Source: Phycisphaerales bacterium UBA7800
GTDB lineage: Bacteria; Planctomycetota; Phycisphaerae; Phycisphaerales; Phycisphaeraceae
DNA: 44,316 bases
Direction: 5' to 3'
Assembly: GCA_002480565.1 (NCBI GenBank)
Contig: DLCK01000068.1
Coordinates: 1 to 44,316 of the forward strand
In this document: piece after piece, positions 7,939 through 15,566 of the stretch
Layout of the letters: every line of letters begins with the position of its first letter
Position numbering within the stretch: position 1 is the first letter of the stretch
The notes under the pieces: generated by a model
Databases searched by the model: none
The model's input: the letters and a program-made list of their open reading frames with translations, nothing else
Told to the model about the DNA's origin: nothing
Program-made: the position numbers and the translations under genes

Positions 7939-8976
7939 ATGACAAATACCTCATCCAAAACAGTGGTCGTGGTTCCTGGTGATGGGATCGGGCCGGAAGT
8001 GACCGCAGCGGTTCAGCGTGTACTTGAAAAAGCCGGTTCGGAAATCCAATGGGTCGAACATCTGGCAGGTATTGCTGCTTTGGACAAGGGCAAAGATGTC
8101 CTGCCCGAAGAGACGACCGACGCGATCCTTGAACATGGCATTGCACTCAAAGGCCCCTGCACCACACCTGTCGGTAAAGGCTTCAGCTCGGTCAACGTCC
8201 AACTTCGCAAGAAGCTAAGTCTGTATGCAGCGGTCCGCCCTGTGCGAACCCTGCCGGGCGTCAAGACCCGATTTGACAATATCGATCTGGTCATCATCCG
8301 CGAGAACACCGAGGGGCTATACTCCGGCGTGGAAAATGAAATCACGCCCGGCACGGTGATGAGCATGAAGGTTGCCACCGAAAAGGGTTGTACCCGCATT
8401 GCCGACTATGCCTTTGACTACTGTCAGAAGCGCGGCCGCAAGAAGGTCACCGCGTTCCACAAAGCCAACATCATGAAACTCACCGACGGCCTGTTTCTCA
8501 AGTGTGCTCAAAAAGTGCATGACGAAAAATACCCCGACGTGGTGTACGACTCACTGATCATCGATGCAGCGTGTATGCGACTGGTGCAGGACCCCACCAA
8601 GTTCGACATGCTGCTGATGGAAAACCTTTACGGTGACGTGGTCAGCGACCTGTGTGCGGGACTCGTTGGCGGCTTGGGCGTTGTTCCCGGTGCAAATATC
8701 GGGACGGAACATGCGGTCTTCGAAGCAGTCCACGGCTCGGCCCCGGATATCGCAGGCAAAGGCATCGCCAACCCATTGGCCCTGCTGATGTCCGCGGTGA
8801 TGATGCTCAACCATCTGGCGGACACTCAGGGGTGTACCAACAGCAAAGCCACTGCGGAGAAGATCAAGCAAGGCTACAACCAAGCCTTGGCCGACGGCTG
8901 CAAGACTGGTGACCTGGGTGGCGAACTCTCTACCGAGCAGTTTGCAGATGCGGTGATTGACCGACTCAACGGTTAA
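7939..8976 (+). CDS. icd: NAD-dependent isocitrate dehydrogenase
   Basis: 345 residues, the short beta-decarboxylating dehydrogenase type resembling mitochondrial IDH3 more than E. coli Icd. It converts isocitrate to 2-oxoglutarate in the TCA cycle. Visible sites are G-D-G-I-G-P-E (14-20), the substrate loop with S84, N86 and R90, then R100, R121 in R-E-N-T-E-G-L-Y (Tyr128), and K180 region F-H-K-A-N-I-M-K. The cofactor loop reads G-S-A-P-D-I-A-G rather than G-T-A-P-K-Y-A-G, which favours NAD over NADP. Isopropylmalate or homoisocitrate activity is less likely given the S-x-N-x-x-L-R loop. An intrinsic terminator follows directly, so it is probably monocistronic. Confidence 0.9.
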   Translation: MTNTSSKTVVVVPGDGIGPEVTAAVQRVLEKAGSEIQWVEHLAGIAALDKGKDVLPEETTDAILEHGIALKGPCTTPVGKGFSSVNVQLRKKLSLYAAVRPVRTLPGVKTRFDNIDLVIIRENTEGLYSGVENEITPGTVMSMKVATEKGCTRIADYAFDYCQKRGRKKVTAFHKANIMKLTDGLFLKCAQKVHDEKYPDVVYDSLIIDAACMRLVQDPTKFDMLLMENLYGDVVSDLCAGLVGGLGVVPGANIGTEHAVFEAVHGSAPDIAGKGIANPLALLMSAVMMLNHLADTQGCTNSKATAEKIKQGYNQALADGCKTGDLGGELSTEQFADAVIDRLNG

Positions 8977-9000
8977 GACGCACAACCCCAATTGATCAAT

Positions 9001-9036
9001 AAAAAACGCAGGCCATGTCGGTCTGCGTTTTTTTTG
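9001..9036. terminator. Bidirectional terminator between icd and FmdB-like gene
   Basis: AACGCAGGCC pairs with GGTCTGCGTT around ATGTC, with A-run before and eight T after, so it can serve both convergent genes. A similar stem with the same AACGCAGGCC arm is found at 43447-43478. Confidence 0.88.
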
Positions 9037-9060
9037 ATACTCGTTTGGTGAGATGAAACC

Positions 9061-9366
9061 TTACAACGCTTGCCCATCGGCATTGATCATCTTGGGGCCT
9101 TCACCGGCGGTTTTGACGTACTCGCCATTGCCAGCCTTTTCATACTTGGTAAAACCCTTGGCAGCAAGGTTCTCATTGCTGAGCGTTTTCTTCTCATGAG
9201 ATGAAGTGTACTTGGTTGCAATGTTGGGCGGCTGAATGATCCGGCGCACTGGCTGGCCTGTCGTGGGATGCTGGGTCAACGGCTCTTCACTCATACGCTG
9301 CATGACTTCAAAAATCTGACCTTCCTCACCATCATCGTGAATCACTTCATAAACATAAACTGGCAT
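9061..9366 (-). CDS. FmdB-like small protein lacking the zinc-ribbon cysteines
   Basis: 101 residues. The N-terminus (M-P-V-Y-V-Y-E-V ... F-E-V-M-Q-R-M-S-E-E-P-L-T) follows the FmdB / CxxC_CxxC_SSSS ribbon pattern, and V-R-R-I-I follows as in the family, but none of the four expected Cys is present: the first knuckle reads I-H-D-D-G and the second H-P-T-T-G. The second half is basic and not recognised. ATG 9366 has CGGAGA upstream and aligns with the family start; a longer frame to 9417 is unlikely. The role is unknown; loss of the metal site suggests a structural or regulatory variant. It is convergent with icd. Confidence 0.65.
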   Translation of the reverse strand: MPVYVYEVIHDDGEEGQIFEVMQRMSEEPLTQHPTTGQPVRRIIQPPNIATKYTSSHEKKTLSNENLAAKGFTKYEKAGNGEYVKTAGEGPKMINADGQAL

Positions 9367-9425
9367 GGCAAAGTCTCCGTTGGGTTGGTTCAGACAGACT
9401 ATTGTACTCAAAACCAAGACATTTT

Positions 9426-9514
9426 AAACCACCAAGACGCCAAGAGCGCCAAGTTAAGAGAGAAAGAAAATATTTATTCTTCTCATTCCCATCTTGGTGG
9501 ACTTGGTGGTATAC
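9426..9514. repeat. Large imperfect palindrome of CCACCAAG-type repeat
   Basis: CCACCAAGACGCCAAG with a further GCGCCAAG (about 9429-9453) is inverted as CTTGGTGGACTTGGTGG (about 9495-9511), giving a long hairpin with an AG/AT-rich loop. The word resembles a dispersed intergenic repeat (CCACCAAGACACCAAG) that I recall in many environmental genomes. It overlaps the end of the methyltransferase transcript region, outside the coding part. Confidence 0.65.
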
Positions 9515-9517
9515 GGC

Positions 9518-10135
9518 TTACTTCTTCTGCATCAGAATCGTCGCGTCATGCCCCAGATCGAAATAGTCCTGACGAAACACAGTCGACCATGTCTTGCGCA
9601 TGGCCCATTCCAATAATTTCAACGTGGGCAAGCGTCGGGCGATTTCGTCCTGCGGGGGTGCATCCGGATCGCAGGTATCCGAGAGGAAGTTGAAGACGAG
9701 ATAAGTCTGCGTGGCGGCCCAGGCATGTTCAAGTGCTGCAAACGCTTGCTCGTCGGTCATCGTGTTGAGCGTGCCTGAGAGGAAGATGACTTGAGGCTGA
9801 TCCAGTTCGAGCAACGTGGGGTCTGCCAGAAAGTCGCCACAGACAAAACGGGTGCGTGGCATATGTTGTCGCTGGGCATAATCGATAGCTTCGCACATCC
9901 CGTCAATGCCGATGTATTGGCCGTAATCCAAATGGCGGGAGTTGAGGTATGCAGCCAGATCACCGCGTGAACAGCCGGCATCAAGGATCCGTTTACCCGG
10001 CAGGTAAAGCATCTGCGTGAGCACTTCAAAACGTAACCGCTGACTTTCGGGGCTGGCCCAAAGTGTCGCCCCAAAACAAGCACCGTGGCTGTCGATCCAC
10101 TTCTTATAGGGCGTTAAATATTGCGGTTTGGACAT
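9518..10135 (-). CDS. Class I SAM-dependent methyltransferase
   Basis: 205 residues. Motif I is clear (R-I-L-D-A-G-C-S-R-G-D-L, about 50-61), followed by an acidic end of strand 2 (I-G-I-D-G) and a C-G-D-F motif for adenine contact. The post-motif F-L-S-G-T-L-N-T segment replaces the usual motif IV. The fold supports S-adenosylmethionine-dependent methyl transfer; the substrate is unknown, small molecule or protein. Start at ATG 10135 rather than TTG 10150; both have purine-rich upstream sequence. The stop lies next to the palindromic repeat and the gene is followed by ligA upstream on the same strand after about 180 bases. Confidence 0.72.
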   Translation of the reverse strand: MSKPQYLTPYKKWIDSHGACFGATLWASPESQRLRFEVLTQMLYLPGKRILDAGCSRGDLAAYLNSRHLDYGQYIGIDGMCEAIDYAQRQHMPRTRFVCGDFLADPTLLELDQPQVIFLSGTLNTMTDEQAFAALEHAWAATQTYLVFNFLSDTCDPDAPPQDEIARRLPTLKLLEWAMRKTWSTVFRQDYFDLGHDATILMQKK

Positions 10136-10269
10136 GGTGTACTTCTTCAAAAAAAACGTGTCGCGATTGCCGTGCAGTTGGGTATTGTAACGTAACCATG
10201 TACATGCGTCACAAAGGCATGTACGCGGTGACTGAAATATAAATCGATGCGGTTGTTGGTTTATTCCTC

Positions 10270-10311
10270 AAGGCACCTCGGTGACTCAAGTGCCACGGGC
10301 TTTATTTCAAG
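10270..10311 (-). repeat. Post-gene hairpin element, copy R1
   Basis: This 42-base element just past the ligA stop is about 75-80 percent identical to 12399-12439 (shared words CCTCGG, GACT, CCACGG and CTTTATTTCAAG). Both fold around CC-TC-GG with substitutions in the stem that largely keep pairing. It may be a terminator or 3'-end processing element. Confidence 0.6.
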
Positions 10312-10320
10312 AATCAATGT

Positions 10321-12378
10321 CTAGTTTGAGATATTGTTGAGAGTCTCGGTGAGTTTGGCTTCGTCCCAGACTTCGATACCCAGGTCGTTGGCTTTTGCGA
10401 GCTTGCTGCCTGCTGCTTCACCGGCGATGACGAGAGTGGTTTTTTTCGACACACTACCGGTGACCTTGGCGCCGAGATTTTGGAGCTGCTCGGTGAGTGC
10501 TTTTCGGTCGTAATCAGCAAAGCTGCCGGTGATGACAAGGGTCTTGCCAACGAATGGTGAGTCCTGAGGCTGAGCGACCTTATCCTCGGTGAGATTCACG
10601 CCTGCGTCATTGAGGTCGTCGATGATCTGCTTACCTGCATCGGAAGCCAGGAAGTCGTGGAGGGATTGGGCGATTTGCGGGCCGATGCCGGACTTGTTGC
10701 CCATGACCTCGAAGTCCTGTAACTCATCGACGGAGGCTTTGGCTATCGCATCGATATCACCAAAGTGTTGCGCGATGATGCGGGCCGCTTTGGTACCCAA
10801 ATGTCGAATGCCCAGTGATCCGAGCAGGCGAGCCAGGCCACGTTGTTTGGACTGCTCAATGCCGCTGATGAGGTTGTCGAGTTTGGTTTGACCAAAGCGA
10901 TCAAGTGTCAGAATTTGACCCGCATGATCCTTGAGTTTGAACACATCACCGAAGCTTTTAAGCAGATCCACATCGGCTAATTGGTGGACCACTTTTTCAC
11001 CCAGACCATCGATATCCATCTGCCCGCGCCCTGCAAACCAGATGAGCTTTTCACGGACTTGGGCTGGACATTGCGGATTGTTACAACGTAGTGCGGTTTC
11101 CCCATCTTCACGGACAACCGGGCCGTCACAACTTGGGCAAGTCGCAGGTGCGGAAGTCGGCTTGGTCTTATCGGGACGTTGCTCCAACACGACACTGACC
11201 ACCTGCGGGATGATCTCGCCTGCTTTTTCGACCACAACGCGATCACCAACACGGATGTCCTTGCGATTGATCTCATCCATATTGTGCAGTGTCGCGCGAC
11301 GGACGGTGGTACCTGCGACGAAGACCGGGGCGAGTTCAGCAACAGGTGTGACGGTGCCTCCCTTTCCAACCTGCCATGTAATATCAAGGAGTTGGGTTTG
11401 GACTTGCTCTGCTGGATACTTGTAGGCAATACACCAGCGTGGCGACTTGGTGGTATTACCCAGTGCTTCCTGTGCTTCGAGGTTGTTGACCTTCACGACA
11501 ATGCCATCGGTGTCGTAGGGAAGTTCGCTGCGTTTGTCTGCAAAGTCTTCAATGAATTGCCAGACATCATCGAGTTTGTCGAACGGTTTAACGTATTCAT
11601 TGACGGGCAAGCCAAAGGTTTTGATCGCCTGCATGAAGTCGAAATAGGTCAGCCATGTGTCGGGTTCGACGACGCCTCGGCCGTGGACAAAGCATCGCAG
11701 ATTTCGCTTGGCGACGGCTTTGGGATCTTTTTGTTTGAGTGTTCCAGCGGTGGCATTGCGTGGGTTGGCAAAGAGTTCCTTGCCATCTTGTTCACGTTTT
11801 TCGTTGATGGTTTTGAATGACGCATGGGGCATGTAAACTTCGCCACGGACTTCAAGCACAGCAGGCGGATTGCCCTCAAGTTTCAACGGGATGTTGCGGA
11901 CGGTTTTGGCGTTGGCGGTAATGTCATCGCCTTGCTGCCCGTTACCGCGTGTTAAAGCTTGAACCAAAATACCGTCTTCGTATCGAAGGCTGATCGCGAC
12001 CCCGTCGATCTTGGGTTCTGCAACATATTCAATTTGCGCATCACCAAAAAGATCATTGGATTCGACACCTAACCCGGAGATCACACGGCGATGCCAGGCT
12101 GTGAGTTCTTCCTGGTCGTAAGTGTTATCAATCGAGAGCATGGGGCGCGCGTGGTCTTTGGTTTCAAAGCCATCGAGGACTTGCCCGCCGACACGATGGG
12201 TTGGTGAATCTGGTGATTGATATTCAGGATGTTGACGTTCAAGCGTTGCCAACTCTGCCATGAGTTCGTCATAGCGTTGGTCGGACACCTCTGGTTTCGC
12301 GTCAGTGTAGTAGAGCTTATTGTGATGATTAAGCTCTTTACGGAGTTGGTCGATGCGTTGGCGTGCGTCTTGGGTCAT
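10321..12378 (-). CDS. ligA: NAD-dependent DNA ligase LigA
   Basis: 685 residues, normal length. It seals nicks in replication and repair, using NAD as AMP donor. Domains in order: Ia with the Tyr-Tyr NMN-binding segment (about 20-35), adenylation domain with catalytic Lys123 in K-I-D-G, OB fold, Cys4 zinc finger (C-P-S-C ... C-N-N-P-Q-C near 415-435), helix-hairpin-helix repeats, and a C-terminal BRCT domain (about 605-680, F-V-G-K-T-L-V-I-T-G). The ATG at 12378 begins at the expected distance from domain Ia. It is flanked by two similar hairpin elements and lies downstream of a DUF3553 gene on the same strand. Confidence 0.97.
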   Translation of the reverse strand: MTQDARQRIDQLRKELNHHNKLYYTDAKPEVSDQRYDELMAELATLERQHPEYQSPDSPTHRVGGQVLDGFETKDHARPMLSIDNTYDQEELTAWHRRVISGLGVESNDLFGDAQIEYVAEPKIDGVAISLRYEDGILVQALTRGNGQQGDDITANAKTVRNIPLKLEGNPPAVLEVRGEVYMPHASFKTINEKREQDGKELFANPRNATAGTLKQKDPKAVAKRNLRCFVHGRGVVEPDTWLTYFDFMQAIKTFGLPVNEYVKPFDKLDDVWQFIEDFADKRSELPYDTDGIVVKVNNLEAQEALGNTTKSPRWCIAYKYPAEQVQTQLLDITWQVGKGGTVTPVAELAPVFVAGTTVRRATLHNMDEINRKDIRVGDRVVVEKAGEIIPQVVSVVLEQRPDKTKPTSAPATCPSCDGPVVREDGETALRCNNPQCPAQVREKLIWFAGRGQMDIDGLGEKVVHQLADVDLLKSFGDVFKLKDHAGQILTLDRFGQTKLDNLISGIEQSKQRGLARLLGSLGIRHLGTKAARIIAQHFGDIDAIAKASVDELQDFEVMGNKSGIGPQIAQSLHDFLASDAGKQIIDDLNDAGVNLTEDKVAQPQDSPFVGKTLVITGSFADYDRKALTEQLQNLGAKVTGSVSKKTTLVIAGEAAGSKLAKANDLGIEVWDEAKLTETLNNISN

Positions 12379-12398
12379 GTGGAGATTTTACACAAGAA

Positions 12399-12439
12399 AA
12401 GTCTCCTCGGGGACTAAACTCCACGGTCTTTATTTCAAG
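12399..12439 (-). repeat. Post-gene hairpin element, copy R2
   Basis: Similar to 10270-10311. It lies just past the stop of the DUF3553 gene and just before ligA, so each copy directly follows a minus-strand gene. The core GTCTCC-TC-GGGGAC is an imperfect stem. Confidence 0.6.
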
Positions 12440-12460
12440 TTGTGTCTATCGATTGGATTT

Positions 12461-13195
12461 TCAGGCAGAGATAGCTTTGCGAAGGTCGTTGGCTGCGCCG
12501 TTGGGCAGTGTCTTGGTAAGTAAGGCTTCGAGCAGCGGGCGTTTGTTAGACCGCTTGACCGTGCGAACTAATTCGAGCAGATGCTTGTACCGCAAATAGA
12601 CATATCGCTTAAAAGCTTCTTCCAAGTCGTGACGGGTGTACTGGGACAATGGATCATCCATGCCCGTTTGACGCATAGCCCAATCGAGCAGAGATCGCGG
12701 ATTCTGGTCGGTGTATTTGTAGTCGCCCAGCGTCCGTTCGACACGTGTGATGATGTCGGTGAACGGGTCGGTGATTGACTCGGGCAATCCGGTCAAATTG
12801 TTTTGTCGGTTACCTTGCTGGGCTTCAATATCCGAAAGCCAGTCGGCAGATTGTGCAGATTTCATGTCGTTATTTGCCTTGTCCTTGGCATTGAGTTGAA
12901 CCACGGCGGTGTTGATGGTGACCTTGCCGTGGTTCTTGAAAACGATGACCAGCCGTTGGCCTTCCTTGCCGTTGTACTTGGTCAGTGCGACTTGTCTAAC
13001 TTCCCCATCCCCCCATTCAGGGCGCAATGGATGTTTGACAAGATCACCTGGTTTAAACAGTGGCTGGCCCACAAAAACTTCCATCGTGTCTGGGGTAAGT
13101 GTCGATGTGCTGCACGTGCAGTCATGGGACACCGGGGTCACATCATACATCGCTGGCTGGTGATCGCAACGGCAGGCGGTAAAAAGTCCACACAT
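12461..13195 (-). CDS. DUF3553-domain protein
   Basis: About 244 residues from ATG 13195; a TTG at 13210 is also in frame and neither has a clear ribosome site. Conservation begins near residue 43 of the longer form with F-K-P-G-D-L-V-K-H-P and G-D-G-E-V-R-Q-V, then F-K-N-H-G-K-V-T-I-N, the SH3-like DUF3553 pattern. The C-terminal 100 residues are basic and helical. The region before the domain is rich in Cys and His (M-C-G-L-F-T-A-C-R-C-D-H) and is either a metal site, a poor lipobox or not translated. Function unknown; a nucleic-acid role is plausible next to ligA but unproven. Confidence 0.65.
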   Translation of the reverse strand: MCGLFTACRCDHQPAMYDVTPVSHDCTCSTSTLTPDTMEVFVGQPLFKPGDLVKHPLRPEWGDGEVRQVALTKYNGKEGQRLVIVFKNHGKVTINTAVVQLNAKDKANNDMKSAQSADWLSDIEAQQGNRQNNLTGLPESITDPFTDIITRVERTLGDYKYTDQNPRSLLDWAMRQTGMDDPLSQYTRHDLEEAFKRYVYLRYKHLLELVRTVKRSNKRPLLEALLTKTLPNGAANDLRKAISA

Positions 13196-13278
13196 GGCGT
13201 TGCATGTCAAAGCCGTCCGATATACCGTTTACATTGAATAACTGATTCATCCTTATCTTTCCGGCCGGGAGACAGCCC

Positions 13279-14385
13279 ATGCAACAAGAACCCAATCAAC
13301 AATCACCCCAACAGCAACACCCACCCATGGGATCAGGTCAGACTCCGCCTCCGCCCCCACCACCGGGTTACATGCCGATGTATCCGCCGCCTCAGAAGTC
13401 CGAACGTGGTGGCAGCATGGGCATTATCCGTCGCGTGTTTACTGGTCTGATGGCTGCGTTTTTAACGTTTTCGGTGCTTCTGAATATTTACTTCGGAGCT
13501 TACTTCGCCTCATCCGTCTCCGGGCCGATTGAGTCAACCTATGCAGGCAGCAGCACCGCGACCAGTCGCATTGTGATCCTGCCCATCGAGGGTCCAATCG
13601 ATTCTGAGATGGCCAACTTCGTCGGTAAAGCGTTACGGAGTCTAAAGAACAATCCCCCTCAAGCCCTGCTGCTGCGTATCAATTCGCCCGGTGGTGGTGT
13701 GAGTCCATCGGACCAGATTTGGAACAGCTTGATGCAGTTCAAGAAAGACACCAATGTACCGATCATCTCAAGCTTCGGGAGTGTTGCTGCAAGTGGTGGG
13801 TATTACATCGCATCAGCATCAGACTACATTGTCAGCGAACCGACCTGCATTACAGGCAGTATCGGCGTGATTGCCCAAGCTTTTACGCTTGATCGCATGA
13901 TGGACAAGGTTGGCGTGACTCCTGAAACCATCGTCTCCACAGACTCAACGCAAAAGGACACGCTCAACACGTTCCGCCCCTGGACAAATGAAGACCGCAC
14001 TGAACTTCGCGTGATTCTTGACAGTGCCTATGAGCGGTTCATCAAGATCGTCGATGACGCCCGTCCGGACCTTGATCTTGAGCAGGTTCGCAAGCTGGCT
14101 ACCGGTGCTCCATACACCACGAATCAAGCGATTGAGAATAAACTCGTCGATGCCCAAGGATACCTGGGTGATGCCATTGCCAAGGCCGTGAGTCTCGCAG
14201 GCTTGCCCACAGGCAGTAATCCCAAAGTCACAATCATCCAACAGCACAATCCGTTCGGATTCCTGGGCAGTGTGAGTCAAAATGACTCAACGAACATTAC
14301 TTCCATGTTCAACAGTGAAAAGATTCGGGGTTTGGCCGGTGATCTGGCAATCCCTCAACTGGAATACCGCATGGTGATCAAATAA
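13279..14385 (+). CDS. sppA: Signal peptide peptidase SppA-like protease (S49)
   Basis: 368 residues. A Gln/Pro-rich cytoplasmic tail (1-45) precedes one membrane helix (about 52-80), then the ClpP-like S49 domain. Nucleophile Ser172 sits in V-A-A-S-G-G-Y-Y, and Lys226 in S-T-Q-K-D is the likely general base by comparison with the short Bacillus-type enzyme. N-S-P-G-G-G (135-140) and G-S-I-G-V-I (193-198) are standard. It would cleave leftover signal peptides or membrane proteins from the periplasmic side. The poly-Pro tail resembles those seen in planctomycete membrane proteins. A GCCGGGAG ribosome site precedes the ATG. It is divergent from the DUF3553 gene. Confidence 0.9.
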   Translation: MQQEPNQQSPQQQHPPMGSGQTPPPPPPPGYMPMYPPPQKSERGGSMGIIRRVFTGLMAAFLTFSVLLNIYFGAYFASSVSGPIESTYAGSSTATSRIVILPIEGPIDSEMANFVGKALRSLKNNPPQALLLRINSPGGGVSPSDQIWNSLMQFKKDTNVPIISSFGSVAASGGYYIASASDYIVSEPTCITGSIGVIAQAFTLDRMMDKVGVTPETIVSTDSTQKDTLNTFRPWTNEDRTELRVILDSAYERFIKIVDDARPDLDLEQVRKLATGAPYTTNQAIENKLVDAQGYLGDAIAKAVSLAGLPTGSNPKVTIIQQHNPFGFLGSVSQNDSTNITSMFNSEKIRGLAGDLAIPQLEYRMVIK

Positions 14386-14454
14386 AGCGCTTGGAAATTG
14401 ATTACATGATTTTTGCAAAATGGACTGATTGTGTTATTTATGTCAATAATACCT

Positions 14455-14483
14455 TTGCCTCCATTAAGTGTTTGGTTTATGAT
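14455..14483 (+). promoter_or_regulatory. Sigma-70-type promoter for structured leader
   Basis: TTGCCT (14455-14460), 17-base spacer, TATGAT (14478-14483). The predicted start near 14490 lies more than 300 bases before the first good ribosome site, implying a long leader or a separate RNA. Confidence 0.6.
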
Positions 14484-14489
14484 ATGTGA

Positions 14490-14811
14490 ATCTGTAAGAG
14501 AGAATTGTGTTCATTCAAAAGTTGAACTTGAATGGTAAACGCAGGAATCATCGGAACAGATAGGGATCGAGAGATGTTTGGAGTCGCTACGGCGACAGGT
14601 AACAGGAACGCGGTGGTTTAGATTGCCATCATTCCAATGATTAATCCGGTGGGTGTTACTGGTTTGGCTGGTTGATTCTCAACGCAGAATGCCAGTGGGT
14701 GCAGACAACATCATTTCACGTCGTCCCATAAAGCTGAAGACGAACCCATGATCATTCATGTGGATCGTTAAATGAAAACGTAATCTGCATAGACTTCACA
14801 GGAGACAGTCA
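14490..14811 (+). ncRNA. Candidate structured 5' leader or independent RNA
   Basis: The stretch has no ORF of 60 codons, a strong promoter just upstream, and several local stems: GTCGC/GCGAC around TAC-G (about 14583-14596), ATTCTC-AACGCAGAAT (about 14676-14691), and CATGATCATTCATG (about 14748-14761). I could not match it to tmRNA, RNase P, SRP, 6S or a riboswitch class I know. A 29-codon frame (14532-14621) lies inside but has no ribosome site. It ends at the AGGAGA site for the short ORF at 14812. Confidence 0.4.
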
Positions 14812-14859
14812 ATGCAGCAGTCAGAATCAGTGGAATGGAAAAGTTTTTTTGCAGTGTAG
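14812..14859 (+). CDS. 15-codon leader ORF with strong ribosome site
   Basis: ATG 14812 follows AGGAGA by 7 bases, the best ribosome site in this region, and encodes M-Q-Q-S-E-S-V-E-W-K-S-F-F-A-V before TAG. It contains a run of seven T (14844-14850); losing one T or a +1 shift there would join it in frame to the next gene. It may be a leader peptide, or the real start of a gene with a frameshift or sequencing slip. Confidence 0.45.
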   Translation: MQQSESVEWKSFFAV

Positions 14860-14878
14860 ATGCTGCGGGGTGACAAAC

Positions 14879-15385
14879 ATGAACTTACGTGAATGGATGA
14901 ATCAGAACTCGGCCGTTGTGACCATTATTGCAGTGGTGCTTTTATTGGTGTCTTTGGGTGTGATCATTATGACACTCACTCCCAAGCAAGTTGGACGCGT
15001 AGTCGACGTGTACTTTATGGACACGGACGATGGCAAACTCTTTGTGGACAAGTCCGACCAACTCCCACCAGTGGTCGCCCCCTCAGGTAAGGATGGCGTT
15101 CGTGCGTTCATCTTTTCCTGTAGTGACTGTGGTGATGAAGCAAGCCATTTCGTTGGCTGGCTTGAAACCTATACACCCGCTGCCAAGAAGGCCATCGAAG
15201 CACCCGTTGAAGGTCCCGAAGGTGGCATGGATAACTACGAACTGATCGAAAATGGCCACATGGTTGCCGATCCTGTCAGCAAGAAGTGGGTTCCTGCCAA
15301 CAGCGAATACGGCTTTAAGATCATGGACATGATTCAGAACAAATGCGGCGATGAAGCACCCAAGCCCTGCTTCCCCGGTCGCTGA
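14879..15385 (+). CDS. Membrane-anchored hypothetical protein
   Basis: 168 residues from ATG 14879 (GCGGGG upstream). One hydrophobic helix (about 13-36) near the N-terminus anchors the protein, with the rest outside the cytoplasm. The soluble part has C-S-D-C-G and, near the end, C-G-D-E-A-P-K-P-C, four Cys that could form disulfides or a metal site. No family recognised. The frame extends upstream without stop to 14849 and could be joined to the short ORF at 14812 by a one-base slip. The combination of helix and C-S-D-C-G resembles small planctomycete proteins of unknown role. A strong terminator follows. Confidence 0.65.
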   Translation: MNLREWMNQNSAVVTIIAVVLLLVSLGVIIMTLTPKQVGRVVDVYFMDTDDGKLFVDKSDQLPPVVAPSGKDGVRAFIFSCSDCGDEASHFVGWLETYTPAAKKAIEAPVEGPEGGMDNYELIENGHMVADPVSKKWVPANSEYGFKIMDMIQNKCGDEAPKPCFPGR

Positions 15386-15415
15386 TCGATTAAACGATCG
15401 CAACACGAATCTCAC

Positions 15416-15448
15416 AAACCGTCATCCCACCCGGATGGCGGTTTTTTT
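15416..15448 (+). terminator. Rho-independent terminator
   Basis: AACCGTCATCC pairs with GGATGGCGGTT around CACCC, followed by seven T. It ends the membrane-anchored protein transcript. Confidence 0.9.
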
Positions 15449-15566
15449 ATATCATGAATAGTCGAAACCATTGTCAGGCTGACGGGTATTGCACATATCG
15501 TCACCTGTTTTCAGATTCTATTTTTCGGATCATCCTTCTTCCCTGTTTCAAAACCATAGTCCACAT

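Noticed and set aside
14490..14811. Cobalamin riboswitch, tmRNA, 6S RNA or RNase P RNA in the leader
   Set aside because: Looked for the B12 box, tmRNA ends, P4 elements and 6S shape; none is convincingly present.
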